Assembly: GCA_020809705.1 (NCBI GenBank)
Contig: CP085829.1
Location: forward strand, 3,286,001-3,350,000
Source: Calonectria ilicicola
Lineage: Eukaryota > Ascomycota > Sordariomycetes > Hypocreales > Nectriaceae
Direction of reading: 5' to 3'
DNA length: 64,000 bases
Shown here: piece by piece, positions 53,716 through 64,000 of the stretch
How the letters are laid out: every line of letters begins with the position of its first letter
Position numbering within the stretch: the first letter of the stretch is position 1
Program-made: the position numbers and the translations under genes
Notes under the pieces: generated by a model
What the model was told of the DNA's origin: nothing
The model's database searches: none
What the model saw: only the letters and a program-made list of their open reading frames with translations

Positions 53716-55682
53716 TTAACCACCGCCTTGCATCTTCTTTATCCTGGCTTCTGCTGCTCTCGCTCTGCGCTCTCGGTCCAGACGCATCCGCATTTCTGGC
53801 GTCAACCCACGAGCCTCTTCTTCTCGCTTCTCTTGTGGTGTCTTGGTCAACGCTGTAGCTAGCGTATTACCCTTTGGCTTGCGGCTTTCTGTAACCTTGG
53901 GACCTTCCAGTCGAAGACGCTCTTCTTCCGCTTTTCGCCAATCTGACTCCTTCTTTTCAGCATCTTTCTTTTCTCGCTCATCCCGTTGGTCTGCCTCGGT
54001 CTTGGTCATTGGCGGAGGTACCTTGGCGGCATCCCAAGGCCACTTGGCCTCGCCAAGCTCTGAACGGGCAACCCGGAAGGCATCACGGGTGGACCGGTCA
54101 CCGGCGAGCTCGAACGGAGTTTTGCCTTCCTTGTTTTTGAGTGTGGGATCAGCACCACCACGCGTAAGAAGACCTAGTACTAGTGGCGCAGCATTCTGAG
54201 CAGCAGCTAGATGCAGTGGCCGCGGGGCATGGTAGTTCTGCTCCGGTGGCTGGAATTGGAAATCCGCATCTAGACTATTATTCTTGAGGTAAGATAAGAG
54301 AGCAGGGAGTTTTGATCTCCGAGTAAAGGCCTGAAGTTGTGATGTATGTAGCAGAGCAGTCTCCTCCTCCTCTGACAGCTGACGTTTGGCTGGTTTAGGT
54401 TCAGGTGCCTTTTTAGGAGCTGAGGTAGTCTCCTTAGTCTTGACTTCAGCGACAGGGTCAATTTCTTGAACCCTGAGCCGTGTTAATTGAATGAATGACC
54501 GCATGAGTTCATTCTGCGTTGCTCTCCTCGTACTAAAGGGGAATCCTCGTAACCGAGTATCATTGTGCTTTAGAACCTGTCCATCATATGGGCCGAACAG
54601 CGTTCTGCGATTTGTGGTTCCTGTTGCACGGATAAATAGCAGTTCGGATGTGTCGAGCAAGCCTTTCCAGTCATGGAGGAGGGCTCGCACATCCTCAACC
54701 AAAGCCTGCTCGTTGTAGCGTCGCAAACTCGAACCAGCCGAGTGTGCTGTGCCCTTGGCGTTGTCGTTGGCCGATTGTGAACCACCCTGCTTCCGTCGCG
54801 TAGTATATCGGTGGAAGGTCTTGTGAGCTAGCACCGTTGCCTCTCGGTTCATGGTTGTCCCGCCTTTTGTTGGGCGGGGAGCAAGAGATACAACCATTGC
54901 CGCAAAGTGACCACCGCCAATCATGCAGAGAAATATATGCGGCCCCTTGTATGCTATTTCTGGGATGGAACCGTCCTTGGGCATCCTAGGTATAGAGATG
55001 GGCTCTAATCTTTTATTTTTGAGGACTTCGAGGAAGTCTGGATTCTTTTGTTCCTCTCCTGTGAGGATGGCACGGTACAAGCCAAAGTAGGTGTTCTCTG
55101 GTAGTAAAGGAGAGCTGAACCAAATCAAAGGGGGCTTCCCACGATTTGTCCTACTCGCATAATCTTCCTCATCTCCGTTTTTATCCGCTATTCTAGCTTG
55201 CTTCTTGAGAAGAGTTGTAAGGGTAGATTCGGGCCGGCCGTCGTCTTCATCTTCAGAATCGTCCGAGTCTGATCCGGAGAGCGATTCGTCTAGGTTTCCA
55301 ATCAACTTCTCGAACTCGGCCTCCGAGACAGGCGTTTGTCCTCGCATTTTCTGCTTGAGGTTGTAGTGGTGGAGATCGGACTTGAGGTGACCGCGCTGGT
55401 CAAGAACTGTGGAAAAAGTGAGGCCGCATAGGGAGCAGGCTTGGGTGCCCACAAGGCTGCTGTCGGAAGGAGTGGAAGCAGAGGTGGAAGGCGATTCAGG
55501 GGTGTCGACGATTGCGAGGGCTTCGGTTTCAGCATCGGACTTGAGTGTCAACGAAGTGACTACCTCGGGCGGCAGATCATATACTTTGGATAGTCGATTA
55601 GCATTGACGAATGCAGAGTGGATGGTGGGGTTGGCTTACTGTAGAGCGGCCGCCGCAGGATGTCGGGGGTGCTTTTGGACAT
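53716..55682 (-). CDS. VMS1: Vms1/ANKZF1 family peptidyl-tRNA cleaving factor
   Basis: Two exons, 55682-55640 and 55583-53716, give 636 residues; the short first exon encodes MSKSTPDILRRPLY and the intron (GTAAGC...AAAG) joins it to IYDLPPEVV. A C2H2 finger lies at about residues 64-86 (CSLCGLTF ... HLKSDLH). The VLRF1 domain follows (FLCMIGGGHFAAMVV, KTFHRYTTRRKQGGSQS); its GGSQ loop provides the Gln needed for releasing nascent chains from tRNA. Ankyrin repeats lie near residues 470-520 (HAPRPLHLAAAQNAAPLVLGLL), then a charged coiled coil, and at the end RERRARAAEAR, an exact RX5AAX2R VCP/Cdc48-interacting motif. Vms1 acts in ribosome-associated quality control on stalled 60S subunits and on mitochondria. 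All key elements are present. Confidence 0.95.
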
Positions 55683-56504
55683 GATGGCTCTATTTGACCT
55701 CGTTTATAGTCCTAGAAATGGCTTGAATATTCGTAAACGAAGCTGGCGACCAAGCCGGTCTTTTAACTTGAAGCTGTCGTCGCGAAATGGCGATGACTCG
55801 CGATTTGCTCATCAATTAGCCTGACTCAGCCGGCGAGTTGGACCCCGCCAAATCGTGGCTGGGTGCGGGGCACTGTGGCAGTGGTGGCAGTGGTCGCCAG
55901 TTGTGGATTTCCGTTATGGGTGGGGTACTTGCGGCAGGCAACTATGTCTCATTTCTCATTTCCAATTTTTAATTTCTATTTTCTATCAGAAATTTCTTCA
56001 ATTTCGTGACAGGAATAGGTGGATATGGTAACGCCATTTGATGGAATGAAATAGCTGGTATAGTAACTAATGGAAGAATCCTCTCTTGGTGTGGCTGTCG
56101 GACATGGCAGGAGATAAGTTACGCAATGGTAGCCAAGTGAATATTGTAAGCGCTATCAGATTGGTGGCTGAAAAAGAAAAAGAAAAAAAAAAAAAAAGCC
56201 CTTGTCTTTCCATGGTGAGCTGGTAATTGGTTATTTGAAACCGGGAAGCGGCGGTTGAGATGCCATGAACTCTATCAGATCTTCGCTGGGACGTCAAGCG
56301 AGCATAAGCAGCCACACCAAGTGAACCCTGACAGCGCTCACCATTGGCTACGGTGGGTCACCCTGCGTCCCTGGGGGTTATTTAAGAGGTGCCAGTATCC
56401 CAGCTATTTACTGAACACGCTGCAGGCTGAATCACGCCTGGATTCTTGAACCACGCTCTTTTTGCTATATAGCTTGCCAAAACCGCTGTAGTCCACTTCG
56501 CGCA
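55683..56504. other. Divergent intergenic region
   Basis: About 820 bp between the Vms1-like gene and the F-box gene, with an A15 run near 56180-56198. No gene is seen. Confidence 0.5.
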
Positions 56505-57545
56505 ATGGCCCTTCTACAGATGCCTCCTGAGATTTTGAAGGAAATTTTTGATCACGTTGGCACTTCTTTTTTTCGCGAGGACCTGGGTCGCCTTACAGTC
56601 TCCAAGCACTGGTTCGAATTTGCTCGTCCTACGTGCTATAAACACGTCACGCTTACACAAAAGACGCTACGAATGTTGATGACCGAGAGGCGGGTAAAGA
56701 AATTCACTCCACTTAAAGATGGCCTCGAGACGCTGGACCTTGCTCTCACCGGATACCAAAGTGGTTTTACCCAAAAACATCCAGGCCAGTCGCATGCCCG
56801 GGCAACCCCTGACCCGAATGAGAACCGTGAAGACGATCAGCTCGAATCTTGGACGGAATACCTAAATCAAGATCTGGCGCGACTGGCCACAATAGCGAAA
56901 CAATCCCGCAAGCTGCGTACCTTACGTGTGCATGCCAATCACTCCCCATCGTCTGAACCCCTCAGTAGTCTGGACGACTACCTCTCGCTACCTACAATAA
57001 AATCCTTATTATCCGTGAAGAATTTAACTGTTCTGGTGTTGGACTTACCTGGCGCCCGGCCCTCTAGGAAGAGGGGGGATGTCTGTCACATTTGTCCGGC
57101 CATCGGCTCCCTCCTTCACACTCTCACAACTCTTCACCTCCGCATGCGCAGAGTTTGCCCCGATGCATTGAAACCTCGAGATAAAAATTGTAGCCTGCGC
57201 CTGAGAGAGGTTGTTATAAATCTGAGCCTGTTTGAGAATCTACCAGACGTAAGGTCGGTAACTTACTCCAAACGATGTGGTCACTCGAGCAGAGAAATAT
57301 TGCAATTAAAAACAGGCATACGAGACCAGATGAAAAGCCTCGCAAACAGAATGGCATCCCCTAAAATTTTGAGGATCCTGATGTATTCGCTCTTGCGGTT
57401 TGAGCTTCAATCTCTGGATATCTTGACCGGCAAGACCATGACGCTGCATGAGGCTATGTCGTGGAATGAAGACGGCATGGTTGTCGAGGATGACCAGGAG
57501 CTGGAATCCGAGGAGTCAGATATTTCTCCCCTCCCTGGTCAATAG
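56505..57545 (+). CDS. F-box domain protein
   Basis: A single exon of 346 residues. The N-terminus LLQMPPEILKEIFDHVG, with LGRLTVSKHWFEFARP after it, is an F-box of the fungal type. The rest is leucine-rich but without regular repeats that I can delimit, including TLRVHANHSPSS, LTVLVLDLPGARP and LTTLHLRMRRV; it is probably a degenerate LRR-like substrate-binding part. The C-terminus is acidic (EDDQELESEESD). F-box proteins recruit substrates to SCF ubiquitin ligases via Skp1; the target is unknown. The first ATG, in context GCGCAATGG, is the natural start. Confidence 0.85.
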   Translation: MALLQMPPEILKEIFDHVGTSFFREDLGRLTVSKHWFEFARPTCYKHVTLTQKTLRMLMTERRVKKFTPLKDGLETLDLALTGYQSGFTQKHPGQSHARATPDPNENREDDQLESWTEYLNQDLARLATIAKQSRKLRTLRVHANHSPSSEPLSSLDDYLSLPTIKSLLSVKNLTVLVLDLPGARPSRKRGDVCHICPAIGSLLHTLTTLHLRMRRVCPDALKPRDKNCSLRLREVVINLSLFENLPDVRSVTYSKRCGHSSREILQLKTGIRDQMKSLANRMASPKILRILMYSLLRFELQSLDILTGKTMTLHEAMSWNEDGMVVEDDQELESEESDISPLPGQ

Positions 57546-58184
57546 TGAGAGAAGATAGAGGCAGTCGATCCCGGGGTTGTATGAGTTTTGTTCGTTTCCC
57601 CTCATCCATGTCTATCAAAGAATTCCATATGTTTGGGCATAAATATCGCATGGACAAACATTGACCCTCCATAAATCACCAATAATAAAGTATTTTTTTT
57701 CCTTACCAAATAATACGTGAGGCCAATGCCCAATAGGTTCGAATCATCGACTCAATCTTGATTACGAGCGGCCTGAGGATTGATTGCCAAATTTTGGGCC
57801 CGCACCCGAACTAGGCTAAGCGATGCTCACGATAAGCTTGTTTTTTTGGCACCCAGTCGCTGAGATTAGATCATCACTCTTGGGCCTCGCTAAGAGAGCG
57901 AATGGTCCGTGGACAGCTTGCGTCAGAGACGGTGCATGACACGGTTACATACTCCAAAAAAACAAGGAACCCGCGACGATCTTGAGCCGCCACCTACCCC
58001 GCATGCGTCACAACTTGGATCTTGTGTTCAACAAAGACGTCCGTCGCTTCCAGTTTCATATAAATACACATTACTGAGAGACTGTATATATTTCAACGTT
58101 TCCTCTTTTTTTTCTTTTTTTTTTTTGAACTCTCCCAATCTCACAAGTCAACTTTAAAACAAACACAACTCCCATCACTTTACA
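57546..58184. other. Intergenic region, promoter of the small stress-type gene
   Basis: About 640 bp; the stretch 58095-58145 is a T/CT-rich leader on the coding strand, as in highly expressed or inducible fungal genes. No gene is seen. Confidence 0.5.
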
Positions 58185-58563
58185 ATGGATTTCATCAACA
58201 AAGTTACTGGTGGGGACAGCAAGGAGGAAGAGAGGAAGCAGGAAACCAGCGGTGGTTTCATGGACAAGATGAACAACGCTGCTGGAGGTGGCGCCCAGGG
58301 CGAGAAAAGTGAAGATGCTCTGGATAAAGGTATCCTTTCTTGTCTTTCCTAAGCTGCTCTTTCTTCGCCATAGCTAACTGTTCTTTCCCACCACAGCTAT
58401 CGACTTTGTTCAGGAGAGGATGGGTCAGGGCGACCAGAGCAATGAGACTGCCGCCGAGCAGGCCAAGGATGAGGCCATCTCTGATTTCATTCGCGACAAG
58501 TACAAGGACACCACGGGCAAAGACTTCCCTATCAAGGATAAAGAGAAAGAATATGGCTTTTAA
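58185..58563 (+). CDS. Small hydrophilic protein, MDFINKVTGG-type (stress-associated fungal family)
   Basis: Two exons, 58185-58329 and 58397-58563 (GTATCC donor, CACAG acceptor), give 103 residues. The product is very hydrophilic, Lys/Glu/Asp/Gly-rich, with almost no hydrophobic core: MDFINKVTGGDSKEEE, a Gly/Ala/Asn stretch (MNNAAGGGAQG), then DFVQERMGQGDQSNE and a C-terminal amphipathic ISDFIRDKYKDTTGKDFPI. Short fungal proteins opening with MDFINKVTGG are commonly linked to stress or late growth in expression studies; the molecular function is unknown and intrinsic disorder is likely. The pyrimidine-rich leader fits strong expression. It converges with the AAA+ family gene. Confidence 0.85.
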
Positions 58564-58787
58564 TTTGGCCTCGGATCAGGCATGCCGACTGCACTAAGGC
58601 AGCTAAATAACGTACACACCTCAATATTATTACACGAGGAGAGAAGAAGAAGGGAACCAGGGTTGGGAGGAATATTAGGGCAGGAAGGGAACCAAGGTAG
58701 AACAGAAACCGAGCAGAAACGAAACCAACCCAGTAAAGAAACCCGCAGAGAAAGGAAACCGAGACACAAAGAAAGATGAAAAGAAAA

Positions 58788-61592
58788 TTAATCCTCCATT
58801 GTCTGGACCACATTTCCTTGAACCAAATGCCCCTCAAAGTAGAAAGCCCCATCCAACAGCGGTTCAGCATCCTCAACACCCAAGACAGAGCGCGCTGTAG
58901 ACTCTGCCCTGGATTCCTCAGCATCGTCTTCCCAATCGAAATCCGACGCGGAGCTAGAGTCGGAATCAGAGTCGGTAGTCTGTGGAGTAGTCAAATTTCC
59001 GTTTCCCCTAGAAATGATATCAAATCTGCCTTGCATCGCAGACACATCCTCCAAGTGCCTCATACTCACAGCGGTGCCTTCGCATGCCGCAAGCTTTTGG
59101 GCCCGATCGATTGTCTTCTTAATCTCTCGTCCGTTGAGTCTCTTCTTGGCCAACCGCTTGATCTGACTGAGATCAAAGTTCAGGCCCTTGAGGAGGTGTG
59201 CCCATACACGAGCTCGACCGTCCTTTTTGAGCACTGGCAGGCCGATCTGGACATCAATGTGTGATGATACGCTTGCGGGCACTTCAATACCAGGCCCAGC
59301 ACTGATGATCACGGTTCCATTGTATAGCGCCAAGAATTTCTGGAAGGCTGTCGGGATCTGGGTTAGCACTTTGACTCGATGCTGGTTAAAATATTCTCCT
59401 GGGGCGTGGTCTACCTGAAAGAAGATTTTCCTGGTTGTCGTGATCCATGTCTTGGGACATTTCAGCGTTGAGCAAGCGCTGGGCATCTTCGATGAGGAGA
59501 ACGGCATTCCAGCGCTTGCAGTGTTCAATCGCCTTTGAAAACCGGTTCTCAGCCTGCTTGGCGCTGCCTCCGAACTCGCCATTGTCCAGCACATACAAAG
59601 GCTTTTGCAGTTTCTCGGATACTACCGACCCATGTGTTAGTTGCATAAAGTCTTGTGATTCTAGAACCATAAAAAACTCACTGGCCTCGGCGACCGCACG
59701 CTTTCCGGTGCCGGCCTCGCCAGACAAGAGCATGACGACTTTGCCATCTTATGTAATGTTAGTGTCAATTGTCCATGGATTAACCACGATTGCAAGCTTA
59801 CCATCAGGTGAAGTGACACTAGGATTATTGATGCTAGGTAGGTAGCTGAGGATAATTCTTCTCTCGAGCTCTCGGACGATAAGCCTGTCAAAGGCCTCGC
59901 TATCCCACGAAAGACCCTGGATGCTTTCGATGTAGAGACGGTCTGTGTGTATCATGTTAACCTGTGCGCATTTTCAAGTGTGGGGGAGGGTGTGCTTATA
60001 CTTACACCATCTGTGAGTCTTTAGTGAATAACCATAGGTGTGAGGCATTGCCATGAGACATTGATCCTCGGTCCAAGGGGTGAGGTCCATAGGTCCGCGT
60101 AGCCCGTTGTCCCTGAGTTGGAACTGGTGGTGGAGCATGGAATCGTCAGCAGTGAGGCGAGGGACATTTGACCGTGGCATGAACGGTCTGACAGCATCGT
60201 GGCTGTTTAGTCGTTCAATTGGCTGGAGTGGAGGACAATAGTGCGTCTCGTAGTCGAAGAAAAATCCCGGATCAAGTACCACTCGTTCGTTAAGCTATGT
60301 TACCCCTGTAAGCATGTATACGTGTGTTTATGGCAAGGATCAACTTACACTCCAGGTGTCTAGTCCACTGGCACGACCCGAACCTCCGGTACCAATGCTG
60401 CCCTCATCCTTTGCGAGGCCTTCGTAGTCTCTGAGGCCTGCGGTCCGCAGCCTATCAAACTGGCGGCCGCGCGACGTGAGGTCCCTGATGATATTTTCGC
60501 GGTCAGGGTGAATCGCGATGGGAACTGCGGCTAGATCTTGAAAATACAGGCTGGAATCGAATTGATACAGCTCAATGAGCTCTTTGCGGCACCCGGATCT
60601 TGTGCCATCCCAGTCATTATGGAGGAGTGTAAGACGATACCTAGGTTCGCCGCGGGGTGTAGTTATTTGCTCCGCATGGCACAATATACCAATACCCAGG
60701 ACGCCAGTGTCGGGGTTGGTGTAGAGGATCTTTTCTCCAGGACGAAAGAGGTGCTGCAGGTCATCGAAAGTGACCCTACCAGCGGCCACGATGCCCTGAG
60801 AGATGGAGACAAGGTCCCCCATGGCTGGCTCGAGAATTTCCCGGAGGGTCTTGAGGATACTACGAACCTGAGGTCTGGTCTCGTTATTCTCGGCAAGCTT
60901 CAGGTCTGCCCAGCGGTGAAGAAAGGGTAGGAAGCTTCCAGTGAAGAGGACCGATTTGGCGTTGAAGTTAAAGCCTGGATAGCCCTCGAAGACGACGGCT
61001 AGCTTGGCAATTACCTGTGGGTTATTGACCCAGATGTTCGTAAGCCCCCAGGTGCCTGAGCTGTGTGGGTGGTAGCCGCAGACGATAGCGTAGCTCTCGA
61101 TCTTGGGCTCGTAGGGCGAAGGGTTCTTGTTAAGGTTACGTATGCCCCCGACGAAGGGCTGGACGCAGTCCAACACTAGGCCGTACTTGGATAGCACCTC
61201 TTTGGTTGCGTAGACCGACTTTGCCCCTGGGACTGACCCCATGGAGGGTTGGGTGACAGCTGGGACGGATGAGGTTAGTGAAGGCCATCATGCAGCACGG
61301 GCACATTACCTGCAGGTTGCTTCATCGGCGGGACTTGGGCGTCCGCGCGAGCCTTTCCACTGGGAGCTCTGGTGGGACCCCCGCTGGGAGGGTCGGTGAG
61401 GTCCTCATTGGTAAGGCTGGCGGGACTCAAATTAGCAACCTTAAGGGGATCCATCTCGGGCACATGGATACGAATGCCATGCTTACTTTCCAACTCAGCA
61501 GCGGCGAGCCCAAGGAGGGTTCGGTAAGCTGCCCCAATGGTCGCGGGGAGGATGGGGTAAGGGCTATACTGTCCCTCGTTGTAGCCTTCCAT
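58788..61592 (-). CDS. AAA+ ATPase-family protein with degenerate active site (fungal DUF7025-type architecture)
   Basis: Seven exons (61592-61310, 61259-60349, 60294-60006, 59942-59802, 59747-59682, 59621-59415, 59347-58788) join in phase to 818 residues. The N-terminal half (SYAIVCGYHPHSSG, FRPGEKILYTN, then LYQFDSSLYFQDLAAVPIAIH) matches the large fungal family in which a DUF7025-type domain precedes an AAA+ core. In the core, the Walker A reads SGEAGTGKRAVAEA (Arg where Thr/Ser binds magnesium), the Walker B reads VLLIEDAQ (Glu-Asp instead of Asp-Glu), the sensor-1 segment reads VIISAGPG without the usual Asn, and the arginine-finger segment reads SSHIDVQ instead of SRIH. The C-terminus is an acidic Asp/Ser/Glu tail. 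The lost catalytic positions suggest a non-hydrolysing or scaffold role; cellular role unknown. Confidence 0.88.
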
Positions 61593-64000
61593 GGCGAGGG
61601 TGGTGCTGTGGTAGTGGCTGTATTTTTTTTACCTTGGTGTTGTGGCTGTTGGTGTTAGCGTTGATGCAGATGCAGATGTTGCTGTTGTTGGTTGAGCTGT
61701 GAGGATTGAAAAAGGGACAATGGATAGCGGAGGAAAGGCCTGGTATTTATCCTGTCCAACACCACTCACATTTCACGTCCCCTCCCTCCCCTCCCCTCCC
61801 CCTCTCCCCTCTCCCCTCCTCCCTCCTCTCCTCTCCTTTCCCCCTTCTTTCTCTTCTTGTCGGTGATTACCACTATTTGCTTTGTCCAGCCAAATCCTCA
61901 GCCACCCAAGGATTTGCTTCGGTGCGGCCGCAGCAAGCCGGCCATTGTGACAAGGAATGGTCGATGAAAGAATCGGGTCTCGATCTCGATCCCGGCAGCT
62001 GCCCACGTTCGCACCCTCACCCTCGCACATGCCAACAACATGTACTCGCATATGCACACACCCACACCAACGACACCAGTAGCACCAATAGTCGGTTTCA
62101 CAGTTTGTCTATTTTTCTTTTTTCTTCGCAAAATCGTCAACTCAGCCGAAAACGAGGCTGGTTTTCTTATTTATTTATTTTTTCTTAATCTCACCACTGC
62201 AACATGCAGCAGCGCTGATGTAGGCCAGCCCGGTCCTTGCCGTCTCCTGATGCTATATTACAGCTGCCCTGCTACGACATGATGGTGTCGTCATCGTATG
62301 ATTCCTAGATAACCTCACTGGTTCAGTCGATTCCCGGTGACGGCACGGCTCGTTTTCATCTAAGACGTCCTCGCAGTCGGTTCTGGGTGGCCAGAGAAGT
62401 GAGGCGAGACACCCAAGCTCCCACATTGGCCAGAATCGACCCAAAAACGCCACAGTTTGGTACGAGTGAGAATTGGACCTCCAGTTGGTGCTAGCATGCT
62501 TGCTGACTGATTAGCAACCATGATGCTTTCGCCAAGAACGCCTCCACGCCCTTGTTATTGGGCTGGCTTGATGGAATTGGTGCGATCGCCGCCCAGCTTA
62601 TGCAGGCGACCATCAGATGCGACGAAACAAACAATGTGATAGTACGACAGCCGTCATTTCCTAGAACCCACTGGTACGACCCATCTTCTGGCTCAACGAG
62701 GCGTACTAGCGGAGTTGCTCCAATTGGGTCAGCGACCATGGTTCGCGTGCTTTATCTTCTGGCTCGCTTCCAGAAGAGGATTGACCCAAAAGGTCTAAAA
62801 ATATTTAGCTCTTCTGGCTCTATATTCGAGCAGGATTCTATTGATACAAATAAAGCCCAGGTTTCCATTTCGACCGAGACCGTCTCGGGATGGGCCGGTG
62901 CTCACAGAGCGATGAAATGACACTCTCCGGACGAGAAAACCCATGGACGACTGGTCTGGTGGCACCACATGACTCTGTCACCCTTGGGCACATGTGTGCT
63001 GTATCACTGAAACTGTCTCTAAAACTTGCAGGGTGCACACACTGGGCGGCAGCGTGGTGTAGGAAAAAGCAAGCAGTTGGCTGGAGCACGGCGAGTGAGA
63101 TGTCCCCAGATCACACGCCGGGAGCAAGGGGAGCGATAGCGATGGAAATAGATCCTCCAAGAGCGCCCCAAGTCCCAACCCAATTGGCTGAATACTTACA
63201 TCCGATATGGGCCGGGTTTTACGGACATGAAAGTGCTCCCCCAAATACATGCCGGGCACATCTTGGGCCAATTGCCAACTTGAAGAGGATGGATGCGCCC
63301 CGAGGAAATAAGAACGTTACAGTGAGGTCCAAAAAGAAAAAAAAAAAAAAGGTGAGGGGTAACCGAGCTGGACTGACATGTCGCAGCCAGCCAGCCTGAT
63401 GGCATGTACAACTGCAATACCACAGGAAGATCAACCTGGATCATGGCTGCCCACATCCAGCCCCGTACGCAATATATACGAGAAAAAACAATATCAGTGA
63501 GCCACACAAATTGATACGCTCCCGCTTGCTTATCCGGCAAGGGTGCGCGTGATGGAAACCGCCCTGTCCCCCGGACGGGGATGACTATTCACAGGGCTTA
63601 CATCGCTTGTCAATGTTACCGACAAGAATGCAACCTCCTCCAGGGTCCTTTCCTCTCCAATCCCAGCCCATAGTAACGCCGCAGGTCTGGGCACCGGTGA
63701 GAGGTAGAGTGTAAGGGCGTCGTGGCGACCCAACCACCAGCGAAATGTGCAGCCTATGCCGGCGACGCCGGAGATGGACGCATCTACTTACATGACCATC
63801 AGCTGAACAGGGAACTTGCTTTCTCCTCATTCACACCGAGACATGGCTGCAGACGAAAACTGACAGCGAGTTGGTGTTGTTGATGTTTGCTCCGTTGGGT
63901 CGCCCCGGCCGTGGCCACACCTCAACCACCTCGACCGCCTCGCCCCCACAGAAAGGTGCATCACACCCCTCTAGAGATGCGAGGGTGAGTGGCACGGCCC
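61593..64000. other. Gene-poor right end; polypurine/polypyrimidine tract
   Basis: Upstream of the AAA+ family gene lies a long CT-rich tract on the plus strand (about 61775-61858), hence GA-rich on that gene's sense strand. The rest, to 64000, has only short unsupported frames; an A12 run sits at 63340-63351. I see no gene. Confidence 0.4.

Noticed and set aside
57731..57755. GGTTCGAATC, a tRNA B-box-like sequence
   Set aside because: No matching A box or cloverleaf could be drawn around it on either strand.
1..64000. CRISPR arrays, bacterial-type operons, ribosome binding sites
   Set aside because: The window is clearly fungal nuclear DNA with spliceosomal introns; no direct-repeat/spacer array of that kind is present.

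Overview
The window is a stretch of a filamentous ascomycete (Pezizomycotina) nuclear genome. The evidence is short spliceosomal introns (about 45-75 nt) with GTAAGT/GTATGT-type donors, CTAAC/CTGAC-like branch sites and YAG acceptors, genes on both strands separated by 0.5-5 kb, Zn2Cys6 regulators, a secreted ascomycete-type laccase, a cyanovirin-N homology protein, F-box-like family members and a Tad-like LINE reverse transcriptase. Sordariomycetes/Hypocreales is my best guess; that is inference, since no rRNA or other phylogenetic marker is present.

Layout. 0-12.5 kb is gene-poor: a small cyanovirin-N homology (CVNH) protein (3.5 kb), a two-exon phosphotransferase-family protein (4.5-6.1 kb), a doubtful multi-exon gene (7.3-8.2 kb) and an F-box-like family gene carrying a one-base frame break (9.8-11.3 kb). 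12.7-19.7 kb is a LINE-derived locus in which the endonuclease/reverse-transcriptase gene (minus strand) and a zinc-knuckle gag-like gene (plus strand) lie head to head. Both appear to contain spliceosomal introns, and the gag-like gene has a long Gln/Pro/Ala-rich extension with AT-hooks. 19.7-22.8 kb holds repeats and relics, including a 20-bp tandem array and a 13-bp perfect hairpin.

22.8-39.4 kb is a dense catabolic block: a Zn2Cys6/Fungal_trans_2 regulator, a class II aldolase-like protein, an FMN 2-hydroxyacid oxidase with eight exons, a ketopantoate-reductase-like protein, a RidA-flavin amine oxidase fusion divergently paired with a succinate-semialdehyde-dehydrogenase-like enzyme, and a laccase. 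The fusion and the dehydrogenase suggest an amine -> imine -> aldehyde -> acid route with the imine-handling domain built in; co-regulation of the wider block is only a hypothesis.

40.6-64 kb has a small secreted protein with a likely GC-AG intron, an unknown protein with paired CxxC motifs, a single-exon phosphotransferase-family protein, an orphan WD40 propeller resembling the tail of a NACHT-WD40 (NLR-like) protein, a small acidic protein, the Vms1/ANKZF1 ribosome-quality-control factor, an F-box protein, a small hydrophilic stress-type protein and a seven-exon AAA+ family protein whose Walker A, Walker B, sensor 1 and arginine-finger positions all look degenerate. All intron calls come from reading consensus sites and from frame continuity; none is backed by transcripts.
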